From positions 2,728,001-2,792,000 of the forward strand of contig NZ_JAGINT010000002.1 in assembly GCF_017876295.1 (NCBI RefSeq): 64,000 nucleotides of DNA. The letters run 5' to 3'. This stretch comes from Kribbella aluminosa. Its GTDB lineage: Bacteria > Actinomycetota > Actinomycetes > Propionibacteriales > Kribbellaceae. Shown piece by piece: positions 8,676 through 18,086 of the stretch. A program made the position numbers and the translations under genes. How positions within the stretch are numbered: the stretch's first letter is position 1; each line of letters begins with the position of its first letter. The notes under the pieces are model-generated. The model was given only the letters and a program-made list of their open reading frames with translations. It did not search any database and was not told the origin of the DNA.

Positions 8676-9743
8676 TCATCGCGCGCTCACGACGGAGGCT
8701 GTGCCGACCGTGATCGCGCCCGCGGCACCGAAGTGCAGACGGCGGAGAAGGATCTCGCCGGCCGCTGCGCGCTCCCGGTCGTAGACGACGGCGAGCTCAC
8801 CGCTGGAGAGCTGCGTCGCATCGGGATACGTGACGACTTCTCGATCGTCGAGGAGCGTCCGTTCGCTCCAGGTCAACCCGTCATCGGAGGAGGTGAGCGC
8901 GCAGAGACCGGTGCGCTCGCTGTCGTGGGCGTTGCGCACGAGCATCAGCCGGCCGTCCTGCAGCCGGCGAAAGAACACGCGACTGGAGGTGTGCGGGTTG
9001 AATCCGCTGGGCCGCGCGATGGTCCAGTGCGCGCCGCCGTCCGGTGAGAACGACTCCGCGAGCCCGTCGAGGGTACGGATGAGCATCCAGAGGTCGCCCG
9101 AGCGCAATTCGACAATCATGTGCTCGTCGAAAGTGCGAATGGCCGACGGCACCTGGGCGCTCCCACGAAGCGCCCAGGTTTCGCCCTCGTCGGTCGATGC
9201 GTAGACGTTCGGGTCGCGGGGTTCGCCCAGTTCGCGGAGCGGTCCCTGCCCCCAGACAGACGCCGGAAGCAGCCAGGCGCCCGATGACAGCACGATGGGT
9301 TTGTTCATCGAGACGCCGTTCGTCAGTCGTCGTGGCTCCGACCAGGAGAGGTCGGCATCGGTGCCGGCGACCTGGCCGGCGGACGCATGCCTCGCCCAGA
9401 CGCCGCCGGCTCCGTCGAACAGTTCCGCGATCGACTCGTCGGTCTGGTTCCAGAAGTGCCAGAGCCGTCCGCTCGGGTCCACCCAGAGTGTGGGATCGAA
9501 GACCCGCACTCCGCCCGGTCCCTCGATCTTCGCGATCCTGGTCCATGATGCGCCGTCGTCGGTACTGCGTTCCAGCACGGCGAAGTTGTCGGCGGACGGC
9601 TCCTTCGGGCCACCGGTGTACCACGTGACCCAGAGGGCTCCGTCGCCGGTCTGCGCCACCCCGGGGATGCCCTGCCACAGCACTGTCTCGCGGTCGGGAC
9701 GGTCGGTGACGATCGGTGCGGGGAAGGTGATGATGTCGGTCAT
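8676..9743 (-). CDS. Sialidase-like six-bladed propeller protein
   Basis: A 355-residue protein without a signal peptide. It contains at least four Asp-box repeats of the form SxDxGxxW: STDDGASW, STDEGETW, SPDGGAHW and SSDDGLTW, so a sialidase-type beta-propeller is clear. True sialidase activity is not shown: a classical N-terminal RIP motif is missing, and many propellers of this kind in sugar loci act on other glycosides or have unknown roles. The start ATG at 9743 has GGGAGAGA upstream; a longer in-frame start near 9812 lacks this. It follows the binding-protein gene by 100 bases and is probably in the same transcript. Confidence 0.8.
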   Translation of the reverse strand: MTDIITFPAPIVTDRPDRETVLWQGIPGVAQTGDGALWVTWYTGGPKEPSADNFAVLERSTDDGASWTRIAKIEGPGGVRVFDPTLWVDPSGRLWHFWNQTDESIAELFDGAGGVWARHASAGQVAGTDADLSWSEPRRLTNGVSMNKPIVLSSGAWLLPASVWGQGPLRELGEPRDPNVYASTDEGETWALRGSAQVPSAIRTFDEHMIVELRSGDLWMLIRTLDGLAESFSPDGGAHWTIARPSGFNPHTSSRVFFRRLQDGRLMLVRNAHDSERTGLCALTSSDDGLTWSERTLLDDREVVTYPDATQLSSGELAVVYDRERAAAGEILLRRLHFGAAGAITVGTASVVSAR

Positions 9744-9843
9744 CGTTCTGGTCTCTCCCGGGTGCGGACGGTCAGGGTGGCAGAGCGGGTCCGCCGATCG
9801 AGGATCGACCATCGACCGGCGGACGCGGGTTCAGGAACGCCCG

Positions 9844-11289
9844 TCAGCCCTTGGCCCAGCTGTCGGTCCACGCGCCGTCGGCGGCGAGTTCCTTGGCTGT
9901 GTCGACCCACTGCTTGTGCATGTCGGCCAGTTGCTGGTCGAGGGACTTCGTTCCGGTGAGGTAACCGGTGTAGATGCCCTGGCCCGAGAGCGCCTTCGGA
10001 ACGAACTGGGGATCGGGCACGGTCGGGCTGAGCGCCCACTCGCCCGCGGTGAGTCCTTCGAGCCCGGGCGCCGGGGCGGCCTTCGTCAGTGACGGGATGC
10101 CGCCGGTCTTGTTCAGCCACGGTTGTGCGCCTTCAGGACTGCTGACGTACTGCAGGAACTTGATGGTTGCGTCGAGCTTGGCGCCCCTGATGTACGAGGG
10201 GATCATGTAGCTCGTTCCACCGACAGTCGCGCCGAGGCGAGCCTTCTCGCCGGTCGAGAGCGGGCTGTCCTCCTTGGTGATGGTTGGGAACGGCATCGTG
10301 GCCCATTTCCACTGCGTGTCCGCGAGGTTGTTGGCGGAGAAGTTGGCGCCGAACGACATGGCCGCCTTGCCGGAGAGAAACTCCTGCCCTCCGGTGAACG
10401 CTGCGCCTGTGGAGGAGACGCCTGACCAGTTCTTGGTCGCGCATTCGTCGACGACCTTCTTGGCCAATTCGAGGCCGGCCCCGATCTCCGGCGCCTTCTC
10501 CGGAGTGAACTCGCCGGTCAGGATGGCCTTCGCGAAATCCTTCTTGGAGATCTGCGTGGACGAACCCGGGGTTCCGTCGGCGGCGAACTGGTTCAGCTGC
10601 TCGAAGTGCTTGGTGAGCAGCATCGACATGATCGGCTTGACCGTGCTGTTCTGCGCGATCCAACTGTTGTCGTACGCCAGGGGGGTGTATCCGGCCTGCT
10701 TCAGCTTGCCGCAGGCAGCGATGAGTTCTCCGTAGGTCGTGGGGGCCGCATCCACCCCGGCCTTCGCGAAGGCGTCCTTGTTGTAGTAGAGACCGAAGAT
10801 GTAGAGATTGAACGGGATGAACTCGTAGTTGTTCGCCGCGTTCCGCGCTGCCGTTGCGTGCGGCCCGAAATAGTCCTGGGTGAAACCGTCGAGCCACCGC
10901 TTGCTTCCTGCGACGTAGGGATTCGGCTTGTCCAGGTACTTGTCGAGCGCAACGATCTGGTCGGGCTTGTGGGAGGTCTGCGAGAAGATCAGCTCCGGCG
11001 CAGTGCCGGCGGCGAGTTGCGTCGCGAGCGTCTGCTTGAACTCGGCGAGCGGCAGCACCGTCGTCTTGACCGTGATGGACGGTTCGCGCTTTTCGAAGCG
11101 CTTCACGAGATCTTCCCAGGCCGGTCCGAACGAGGCCGGATCACTGTTCCACTGGTTAGGGCCGGCGAGGGTGATCGTGATCTTTCCTGAGCTGTCGGTC
11201 GAGGGCTGTGAACAGGCGGCTGTCGACAGGAGGAGCGCCCCGGTCAACGCGGATGCGAGGCTCACTCTGAGGAAACGACCGTGATTCAT
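9844..11289 (-). CDS. Sugar ABC transporter solute-binding lipoprotein (paralogue 1)
   Basis: A 481-residue extracytoplasmic binding protein of the family 1 (MalE-like) class. The N-terminus is a lipoprotein signal ending LLLSTAAC, with the lipidated Cys at residue 26. The mature part begins SGKITITLAGPNQWN. It is clearly paralogous to the protein at 23977: same length and shared blocks such as VKTTVLP, AAGTAP/SAGTAP and HKPDQ(I/V)VALDKYL. ATG at 11289 has an AAAGG site. It would deliver an oligosaccharide to the two permeases upstream in the same operon. No ATPase gene is present; a shared MsiK-like ATPase is the usual actinobacterial arrangement. Confidence 0.92.
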   Translation of the reverse strand: MNHGRFLRVSLASALTGALLLSTAACSQPSTDSSGKITITLAGPNQWNSDPASFGPAWEDLVKRFEKREPSITVKTTVLPLAEFKQTLATQLAAGTAPELIFSQTSHKPDQIVALDKYLDKPNPYVAGSKRWLDGFTQDYFGPHATAARNAANNYEFIPFNLYIFGLYYNKDAFAKAGVDAAPTTYGELIAACGKLKQAGYTPLAYDNSWIAQNSTVKPIMSMLLTKHFEQLNQFAADGTPGSSTQISKKDFAKAILTGEFTPEKAPEIGAGLELAKKVVDECATKNWSGVSSTGAAFTGGQEFLSGKAAMSFGANFSANNLADTQWKWATMPFPTITKEDSPLSTGEKARLGATVGGTSYMIPSYIRGAKLDATIKFLQYVSSPEGAQPWLNKTGGIPSLTKAAPAPGLEGLTAGEWALSPTVPDPQFVPKALSGQGIYTGYLTGTKSLDQQLADMHKQWVDTAKELAADGAWTDSWAKG

Positions 11290-11381
11290 GCCGTGCCTTT
11301 CTGGCGGTGTCGTTGTGGGGTGTGCTGCCGAACGGAGGCTTGGGTCGTGCCGGAGCGCAGGTCGTTCGGGGAAGGGCAGTA

Positions 11382-12269
11382 TCAGTGGGAGCCCGGGAGT
11401 CCGCCCTGGACGCCGGCGAGGAAGTACTTGGACAGGAAGGTGAACAGCAGCAGGAGCGGCAGGCTCGCCAGCAGATAGCCTGCGAACATCGGGCCGTAGT
11501 CGGTGCCGGCTTGCCCCTGGAAGAAGATCAGGCCGACGCTCACCGTTTTGAGCTCGTTCTGGGTGATCGTGAGCAAGGGCCAGAAGAAGTCGTTCCACAC
11601 CCCGATGACGGTGATCAGCGAGACGGTGCCGATGACCGGCAGGGAGAGCGGCATCATGATCGACCGGAACAGCCTCGCGGTGCCGGCGCCGTCGATCCGC
11701 GCAGCGTCGAAGATCTCTTGCGGGATGCCTTCGATGAACGTCTTCATGAGGATCGTTCCGAGCACGGAGCCGGCGGCGATGTGCGGGATGATCAGCACCC
11801 AGATCGTGTTCAGCATCCCGAGGTCGCGCATCATCACGAAGAGCGGGATGAGGCTGGCGATTCCGGGCACCATCATCAGGGCGATCACCAGAGTGAAGAA
11901 GAACGTTCTGCCGGGGAACTCGAACCGGGCCAGGACGAATCCGGCGAGCAGGCTGAGCGCGACGATGCCGACGATGGACGCTGCCGCCACGACGAGCGAG
12001 GTGATCATGTAGGGCTGGATCTGTCCCCACGCTGTCCCGTAGTTCTCGAGGTGCAGCGGCCAGGAGGGCAGCCAATAGTCTTTGGCGAACTGCTCGTTGG
12101 ACTTCAGCGAGGTGCCGAAGACGAACAGGTAAGGCAGCAACCCGATCGTCGCCAGCACGGTGAGCGCGATGTAGATGCCGGTCTGGCGCGAGCGTCGCCG
12201 TTTCGGGGCCGGCGGCAGCGCCGCGGTGGTCGCGGTCGATGACGTGGCGTCGAGTGTGATCGAAGTCAT
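11382..12269 (-). CDS. Sugar ABC transporter permease, MalG type
   Basis: A 295-residue inner-membrane protein with about six membrane segments. The cytoplasmic EAA loop that touches the ATPase reads GIPQEIFDAARIDGAGTARL. The C-terminus ends FLAGVQGGLPGSH, as in its paralogue at 23010. It lies 6 bases after the MalF-type permease and 92 bases before the binding-protein gene, so the three form one operon. It would carry an oligosaccharide inward. Confidence 0.93.
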   Translation of the reverse strand: MTSITLDATSSTATTAALPPAPKRRRSRQTGIYIALTVLATIGLLPYLFVFGTSLKSNEQFAKDYWLPSWPLHLENYGTAWGQIQPYMITSLVVAAASIVGIVALSLLAGFVLARFEFPGRTFFFTLVIALMMVPGIASLIPLFVMMRDLGMLNTIWVLIIPHIAAGSVLGTILMKTFIEGIPQEIFDAARIDGAGTARLFRSIMMPLSLPVIGTVSLITVIGVWNDFFWPLLTITQNELKTVSVGLIFFQGQAGTDYGPMFAGYLLASLPLLLLFTFLSKYFLAGVQGGLPGSH

Positions 12270-12275
12270 CCTTGC

Positions 12276-13253
12276 TCACAGCCCCTTGACGTTCGTGGTG
12301 GAGTCTTTGCGGCGGAAGACCGCGACGATGGCGCTCAGGAGAACGGTGAGCGCGAACAACGTCGTCGAGAGCGTGGCGGCATATCCCCAGGCCTGACCGT
12401 CGTACGCCTGGCTGAGCATGTACAGCACCGGCACCATGGTGGCGTTGTCCGGGCCCCCGTGGGTCAAGACGTAGGCGACGAATCCGTATTGGAGCGTCTG
12501 GATGATGACGAGAATGACGAGTAGCTGCACCTGGCGGGCCATGAGAGGGATGTCGATGGCCCACAAGCGGCGGACGCGGCCGACGCCGTCGATCGCGCAG
12601 GCCTCGAAGATCTCTTTGGGAACGTTCTGCAGCGTCGAGTAGAAGATGAGGAACGGGAGCCCGGCCACGAAGGGGAACCCGATGAAGAGCAGGGCAAGCA
12701 GGGCGAGGCGCGAATCGCCGAGCCAGTTCTGGGCCAGATCGCCGAGCGCGAACCCGCGCAGGATCTCGTTGAGGACACCGGAGTTCGGCTGGTACAGGAA
12801 CGACCAAACCAGTGCCGTCACGATCCCGGGAAACGCCATCGGAACGATGAGCAGGGTGCGGAAGACGAACTGTGCGCGCTGGCTTCGGAGTGAGACGAGC
12901 AGTTCGGCCGCGAGCAGCGGGAACACCCAGGTGACGATGCTGAAGGCGAAGATGATGCCGAGGTTGCCGAACGACTGCCACCAAACAGTGTCGCCGAACA
13001 TCCGGATGTAGTTGTCGAAGCCGGTGAAGGTGGAGGTGAATCCCGGGTTCCAGTTCCAGAAGGAGTTCCAGATGCCGTTCAGCGCCGGATAGTACTGGAA
13101 CACCAGCAGAGTGATCGCGAGCGGCGCCAGGGCACCATAGACGCCCCAGTGCGTCTTCTTGCGGCGGCTCTGCTTCTGTGGTCGTCCGCGTCGGATGGAG
13201 CTGGGTCCGTCCCGCGCGGAGAGGAGGTCCTCCTTCGACCGCAGATCTGCCAT
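12276..13253 (-). CDS. Sugar ABC transporter permease, MalF type
   Basis: A 325-residue membrane protein, first gene of the importer operon. It has the EAA motif VPKEIFEACAIDGVGRVRRL and the periplasmic segment FQYYPALNGIWNSFWNWNPG typical of MalF/UgpA relatives. ATG at 13253 is used because AAGGAGG lies 4 bases upstream; a TTG one codon earlier is too close to that site. It is paralogous to the permease at 22060. The gene is divergent from a GH99-like gene, with overlapping promoters at 13302-13343. Confidence 0.93.
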   Translation of the reverse strand: MADLRSKEDLLSARDGPSSIRRGRPQKQSRRKKTHWGVYGALAPLAITLLVFQYYPALNGIWNSFWNWNPGFTSTFTGFDNYIRMFGDTVWWQSFGNLGIIFAFSIVTWVFPLLAAELLVSLRSQRAQFVFRTLLIVPMAFPGIVTALVWSFLYQPNSGVLNEILRGFALGDLAQNWLGDSRLALLALLFIGFPFVAGLPFLIFYSTLQNVPKEIFEACAIDGVGRVRRLWAIDIPLMARQVQLLVILVIIQTLQYGFVAYVLTHGGPDNATMVPVLYMLSQAYDGQAWGYAATLSTTLFALTVLLSAIVAVFRRKDSTTNVKGL

Positions 13254-13301
13254 CAATCCTCCTTGTTCGAGTCAGCCAGCGCCGGGCCTCGACAGTGACC
13301 C

Positions 13302-13343
13302 TTGGCACTCGTCAACCTAGGTATTAGCATCTTAACTTGTCAA
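13302..13343. promoter_or_regulatory. Overlapping divergent promoters
   Basis: Plus strand: TTGGCA at 13302-13307, 17-base spacer, TAGCAT at 13325-13330, pointing to the GH99-like gene. Minus strand: TTGACA (13343-13338), 18-base spacer, TAGGTT (13319-13314), pointing to the importer operon. The two promoters interlock, so one bound regulator could shut both. The region is AT-rich compared with its surroundings. Assignment is by eye. Confidence 0.45.
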
Positions 13344-13374
13344 CATGTCGGCGGCTGGCATCGGAGTAGAGACA

Positions 13375-16155
13375 ATGACGTTCCTTCGCAAGATCCCCGA
13401 GCTTTCCTCCCTGCTGGCGATCGGGATGGCGACAGCCCTCGCCGCGGCGCCCCTCACGGCAGTGGCAGCAGCGCCGCCGCATCGAGCAGTTGCGGGCACC
13501 CGAAGCGGGCCGACAATCCCCACGCATCCGGGGCCGAAGAACGACGACTATTTCATCGGCGCGAACTACTTCGGCGGGTGGAAGAGCGGTCCCAACTTCC
13601 ACTTCGACTACGCGAACGGCACGGATTGGCGACCCGACCATCCCGAGCTCGAACCGAAGTACGGGTGGTATGACGACAGTCAGCCAGTGATGGATCAGCA
13701 GATCAAAGACGCCAGCGCCAACGGCCTGGACTACTTCGTCTTCGACTGGTACCCGGAGCGGCCGACGATCAACGACGGCGGTGACCTCGGCGGGCTGCAC
13801 ACAGGGATGAACCTGTTCCGGACTTCGGCCGAGAAGAACCGGATGAAGTTCATGGTGAACTACATCGACGGCGGCCCGTTCAACATTGGCGCGCTGAGAA
13901 CGCCGGGAATGACGCAGGCCCAGTACGAGGCGGTACGTGCGGCGGAATGGGACACCATCACTACCAAGTGGGTGCAGCTGTTCTCCGACCCTTCCTACGT
14001 CACCATCGACGGCAGTCCAGTCATCGAGATCTACGACGTGCAGCGGTTCACCACCGACTTCAGCACTGGAACGAGATCGGGACTCAGCCCGCACGAACTG
14101 GCGAAGATCCCGGAGGAGCGTGCGGTGATGCGGGCTGCGGTGGACGTGCTGAAGGCCAAGGCCGCGGCGGCGGGATTCCCGGACGTCATCATCGGTGGCG
14201 GTCTGCAGCAGCCGGGATGGTCGGGCGAGTACGTCAATGCGCACGACTACGACGGGCTCTACGACTTCTTCACCGCCTACGCCTGGCACGACATGAAACG
14301 GGTTCCGGCGGCGGACAACAGCTACTACAACCTGATCCGTGACAACCACGACTACGTGTGGAACTACTTCGCCAAGTACAAGAACCCGGCCGCCGACTAC
14401 GTTCCGGTGATCACGCAGGGCTGGAACAACATCGTGCATCCGGACTATCCCAAGTGGTCGATCGACAAGACGCCCGAAGCGTTCGGCAACTCGTTGCGGG
14501 AGGCGAGGGCCTACCTCGACCAGCATCCGCAGACCAACCTCTCCACAGGCAGCTCCATCAAGATGGCAATCATCGGAAGCTGGAACGAGCTCTTCGAGGG
14601 GCACTACTTCATTCCGACGAAGGCCGACGGCGACGCGTATACGAGTCAGGTCGGCCGTGTCTTCGGGGCAACCGACACCGGCGCGGCGGCATCGGCTCGC
14701 GCCGCCAATCTGGTGGATGTGGTGACGGCGTATCTGAGCCGGCTCGACCGCAGGCTGGCCGACACCCCCGTCTCGTCGGACGAACACGCGACCCTCACCT
14801 CCGCCAAGGCTCCTGCTCAGCAGATCGTCGCCGCACTGGATGCGCCTGCGAGTCTGACGCAGGCGCTGACGAAAGTTGCGCCGCTGGTGAACGCACTGCC
14901 CGGCGCGCTGAGGGGTACTGCGCTGTCCAGCGGTGACCTCGGGCCCGTGCAGCGAGCCTGGTCCAGCCTTGTCGAGGCCGCTTTCGGGCTGACCGTCACC
15001 GCCTCTTCGTCCGACTACTCGGCGACCCATGGCGAGTCCGTCTCGCTTGGGGTCGACGTACAGGGGAGCGCCCCGGTGTCGAACCTCGCTTGGAAGGTGC
15101 GGTTCCCGTCCACGTGGCCGACCGCCGACATCCAGCTCGCCGGAAACCACCAGAACACGACCACGGTGGTGCCGCAGGCGGTGGGGGACGGCACGCTCTA
15201 CAACGTGTCGGACATGTTCCCCGGCCCGAGCGACATGATCGGGAATCGGCAGGACCTCTCCGTTGACTACACCTTCACCGTGGGCGGTGTCGACGTGAGC
15301 GGATCGGTTCCGTTGCCGCTCACGGTGATCCGCGATCTGTCCTCCCGGATCATCAGGAACGGATTCGACGGCACCACCAACCGGCACTCGGTGTGGATCC
15401 ATAACCAGACCGACCGGTCGATCTCGGGAACCCTCGCCCTTGCCTCCGTTCCTGGCGTCACGGCCACGGCCGACACCTCTGCGGTCACGCTCGCTCCGGA
15501 TGAGCGGCGCGAGATCCCGGTCACCTTCGTGAACGAGACGGGAGCGGATGCCCAGATCGCCGCGACCTTCACTTGCGAAGGGAGGACGGTGTTGCTTGGA
15601 ACCGCGGCGGTCAGCCCGAAAGAGATGTCGGTCACGACCGTGCCGACCCTCGACGGAACCGTGCGGTCCGACGGGATCGCGGAGGTGAACAACATCAAAG
15701 GCCGACTCCAGGTGGGCAACGCCGCGCGAGCCGACGGCACGAACACGGAGTACCGGCCGATCGTCTCGTTCGATCTGACGAGGTTGGCCGGCGGTGTGGT
15801 CACTCGTGTGATGCTCGACCTCACCGAATTCGAGTCCGGGAATCCGTCGGGAGTCGTGATCGAGCACCTCAATCCGCTGACCACCCTGAGTGCCGCGAAC
15901 TTCTCAGCTGCGGCTCGGGCGACGGCACCCTTCCCCATCGAAGGCGCTCCCGCCGCGCCCGGAACGCACCGGCAGGTCGACGTCACGTCGTGGGTGCAGG
16001 CGGACCTCGCCGCGGGTCAGACGTTGAGCACGTTCCGCCTTCGGCTCGCTGTGGTCGCCCCGGCGACCACGTCGTACCGCGCGTTTCGTCCGACCGAGTA
16101 CACCAGCGCCGACGACTCTGATGCGCCCCAGCTCAAGGTGGTCTTCGCGCCGTAG
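13375..16155 (+). CDS. Secreted GH99-like glycan hydrolase with C-terminal beta domains
   Basis: A 926-residue exported protein with a Sec signal (LLAIGMATALAAAPLTAVAA). Residues about 50-440 form a GH99/WbsX-like TIM barrel beginning DDYFIGANYFGGW, with WNELFEGHYF near its end. The NELFEG segment keeps the ExxE pair that carries catalysis in GH99 enzymes (known family: endo-alpha-mannanases and endomannosidase). The C-terminal 400 residues are beta-rich, ending in a DNRLRE/CBM96-like module (TLDGTVRSDGIAEVNN... to the end). ATG at 13375 with GGAG upstream is preferred to an ATG ten codons earlier. It is divergent from an importer operon, so it probably makes the oligosaccharide that the importer takes up. 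Confidence 0.83.
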   Translation: MTFLRKIPELSSLLAIGMATALAAAPLTAVAAAPPHRAVAGTRSGPTIPTHPGPKNDDYFIGANYFGGWKSGPNFHFDYANGTDWRPDHPELEPKYGWYDDSQPVMDQQIKDASANGLDYFVFDWYPERPTINDGGDLGGLHTGMNLFRTSAEKNRMKFMVNYIDGGPFNIGALRTPGMTQAQYEAVRAAEWDTITTKWVQLFSDPSYVTIDGSPVIEIYDVQRFTTDFSTGTRSGLSPHELAKIPEERAVMRAAVDVLKAKAAAAGFPDVIIGGGLQQPGWSGEYVNAHDYDGLYDFFTAYAWHDMKRVPAADNSYYNLIRDNHDYVWNYFAKYKNPAADYVPVITQGWNNIVHPDYPKWSIDKTPEAFGNSLREARAYLDQHPQTNLSTGSSIKMAIIGSWNELFEGHYFIPTKADGDAYTSQVGRVFGATDTGAAASARAANLVDVVTAYLSRLDRRLADTPVSSDEHATLTSAKAPAQQIVAALDAPASLTQALTKVAPLVNALPGALRGTALSSGDLGPVQRAWSSLVEAAFGLTVTASSSDYSATHGESVSLGVDVQGSAPVSNLAWKVRFPSTWPTADIQLAGNHQNTTTVVPQAVGDGTLYNVSDMFPGPSDMIGNRQDLSVDYTFTVGGVDVSGSVPLPLTVIRDLSSRIIRNGFDGTTNRHSVWIHNQTDRSISGTLALASVPGVTATADTSAVTLAPDERREIPVTFVNETGADAQIAATFTCEGRTVLLGTAAVSPKEMSVTTVPTLDGTVRSDGIAEVNNIKGRLQVGNAARADGTNTEYRPIVSFDLTRLAGGVVTRVMLDLTEFESGNPSGVVIEHLNPLTTLSAANFSAAARATAPFPIEGAPAAPGTHRQVDVTSWVQADLAAGQTLSTFRLRLAVVAPATTSYRAFRPTEYTSADDSDAPQLKVVFAP

Positions 16156-16300
16156 CAGAAGGCCGAGCTGGTGACCTCGCGTGCTCTCGACGGCAACGTC
16201 CGCTCTGCTGGGTCGCCGACCTGAACAACGCCAACGGCGGCCTGCAGGTGGGGAACGTCGCCCGCGCGGGCGACGGCGACACGGGCTCATCGCGGTGAAC
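16156..16300 (+). pseudogene. Decayed copy of the C-terminal beta module
   Basis: Directly after the stop codon, the sequence can be read as ALDGNVRSAG and then, after a one-base shift, ADLNNANGGLQVGNVARAG. This matches TLDGTVRSDGIAEVNNIKGRLQVGNAARADG near 15645-15740 in the intact gene. It is therefore the remains of a second tandem copy of the same module, lost from the reading frame by the stop and a frameshift. Confidence 0.7.
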
Positions 16301-16308
16301 GCAATCGC

Positions 16309-17454
16309 CTATTGAGCTGGGTTCCTCGCCGGTCGCCGATGCGATCGGCGGGGAACAGCCGGGCCAGGATCCAGCACCCGACCGTGCAGATTGATCGTCA
16401 CGGCGAGCACGACGCGTTCGGAGTTGTCCTCGTCGTGGCTGCCGATCCGCTTGTCGAGCAGGATCTCGGCCGCACGCTGTCCCATCTCGTACGACGGGAC
16501 GGCGGCGGATGCGACGGTGAGCGGAAGGGCGTCGTACGGCCCCGCCTCGTCCATGCCGGCGAGTTCCATCTCCTCGGGGATGCGCACTCCAGAACGGTTC
16601 AGCTCGTTGGTCGCCGACGCCAGCACGAAGCCGTTGGCGCAGAGCAGCGCGGTCGGCTTGGCCTTCAGCATCTGCGCGAGCACGGACGATCCGGCGCGCG
16701 CGTTGAGGGGGACGTAGGAGCGGAGCGCCGTGAGCTCGCTGAGCACCGGTAGCCGGTGCTCCTGCAGCGCGCGCAGGTGGCCTGAGAGCCGGTCGCGCAC
16801 CGAGGTGGCGGCGATTTCGCCCCACAGGGTGCCGATGCGGGTGTGACCGCGGCGGATGAGGGCCTGGGTGAGCTCGTAGCCGATGGCGAAGTCGTCGAGG
16901 AGCACCGCATCCATGGAGATCTCTGGCCAGTACCGATCAGCGAAGACAATCGGAACGTCGGCCCGGCGCAACCGGGAGACCGCCTCGTGGTCGGCCGCGC
17001 CTTCGACGGGGTAGATGATCACCCCATCGACGCCGCCCGCGCTCGCGCGTTGGAGCGCCTGGGATTGACGGTCTTCGCGACCGTGGGAGTCCGCGAGCAG
17101 GAGATGGAAGCCGCGCTCGGTGCAGACCGACTCGACGCCGCGCACGAAGTTGGAGACGTGTCCGCTCGTTAGGCTCGGTACGACGCAGAGGATGTTGTTC
17201 GCGGTGCCGTCGTTCTCGCGAGGTACAGTCGTCGTCTCAGCGACGAACGTGCCCTTACCGCGTCGCCGGGTTACGAGCCCCTCGACCTCGAGTTCGTTGA
17301 GCGCCCGTGCAGCGGTGAGCATGCTCACGTCGTAGATGTCGCAGATCTGCTGCTGTGTGACGAACGACTGGCCAGGGGTGTAGTCGCCCCCGATGATCTG
17401 AAGGCGCAGATCATCCTTGATCTGCTCGTACTTCGGCCTCGAACTGGACGACAT
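16309..17454 (-). CDS. GntR-type regulator with LacI-like sugar-binding domain
   Basis: A 381-residue regulator. Residues 7-75 are a GntR winged helix (PKYEQIKDDLRLQIIGGDY, then FVTQQQICDIYDVSMLTAAR). From about residue 88 there is a periplasmic-binding-protein-like domain of LacI type (DGVIIYPVEG, GYELTQALIRRGHTRIGTL, ALLCANGFVLASATNEL). This is the AraR/GntR hybrid layout, in which a sugar binds the C-terminal domain and releases DNA. ATG at 17454 has GGGAG upstream. It lies convergent with the GH99-like gene and probably controls it and the neighbouring importer. AT-rich dyads containing TTAACAT occur near 17488 and 17662. Confidence 0.9.
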   Translation of the reverse strand: MSSSSRPKYEQIKDDLRLQIIGGDYTPGQSFVTQQQICDIYDVSMLTAARALNELEVEGLVTRRRGKGTFVAETTTVPRENDGTANNILCVVPSLTSGHVSNFVRGVESVCTERGFHLLLADSHGREDRQSQALQRASAGGVDGVIIYPVEGAADHEAVSRLRRADVPIVFADRYWPEISMDAVLLDDFAIGYELTQALIRRGHTRIGTLWGEIAATSVRDRLSGHLRALQEHRLPVLSELTALRSYVPLNARAGSSVLAQMLKAKPTALLCANGFVLASATNELNRSGVRIPEEMELAGMDEAGPYDALPLTVASAAVPSYEMGQRAAEILLDKRIGSHDEDNSERVVLAVTINLHGRVLDPGPAVPRRSHRRPARNPAQ

Positions 17455-17699
17455 CGGGCTCCCTCGACTACTGACAGGTCGGTCGGCTAATTAACATCAT
17501 AAAGAACTGTGTCGATGACTTCCCGGACCGAGGACGGGGCCGCGGCCTGCCCGGTCGCGCATGGACCGGATCAGGCGTCCCTCGACTTCCGAGCCGTCGT
17601 CATGTACCGACCTATTCCCTGCCTTCTTGGAACGTTCGATGTCCATCGCACATGTCATGTTAACTATACAAGATGTCCAGCCTGTTTGATTGTTCAGCG

Positions 17700-18030
17700 G
17701 CCAGGTCAACGCTGCCCGGGTCGTAGCGCCGCCGGTGGCGGCCGTGGTCTCGGCGAACTCGGTGAAGCGTTCCTTCGCGACGGCTTCGGGTGGGCGCGGT
17801 GCAGCCGAGATCGAGGGCCTTGGCGACGCCCCATCGAGCCGCCGGTTCTGGCGCTCGACGGTCCCCTCGACCACCTCACCGGGTGGTCAGGCCCTCGCTG
17901 ACAACGAGATACCGTCTCGTCCGCACCCGATGGGCACTTCTGCCGAATCGCCACGATCCGCGGCTCGAAATTGCCTTGCCGGTCCCACGGCACGTCGATG
18001 GTGCCCCTTGCCGACATCGGTCAGCAACAA
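17700..18030 (-). pseudogene. IS256-family transposase remnant
   Basis: Read on the minus strand and across frames, the sequence gives LLTDVGKG, then TIDVPWDRQGNFEPRIVAIR, then SLSARA / GLTTR / GEVV, VERQNRRLD, and AVAKERFTEFAETTAA. These follow the order of conserved blocks in IS256-type transposases (IDVPRDRxGxFEP, SLSARGLTTGEV, WQNRPLD, RFxEFAExW), but the catalytic middle is deleted and several frameshifts are present. It is dead. It abuts the 3' end of the large GH99-like gene at 18087, so it may mark an old insertion or deletion there. Confidence 0.75.
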
Positions 18031-18086
18031 CCCACCCTCACAGGAGAGCCTTGTCGAGGGCAGGCTCGTCAATGCACACCATTTCC

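Noticed and set aside
9844..13308. Single minus-strand reading frame of 1154 codons
   Set aside because: Only the part from 11289 down is the binding protein; the rest is an out-of-frame reading of the two permease genes.
13324..15867. Long open frame of 847 codons on the minus strand
   Set aside because: It is antisense to the GH99-like gene, has the Arg/Gly/Val-rich composition of GC-rich shadow frames and has no recognisable domain.
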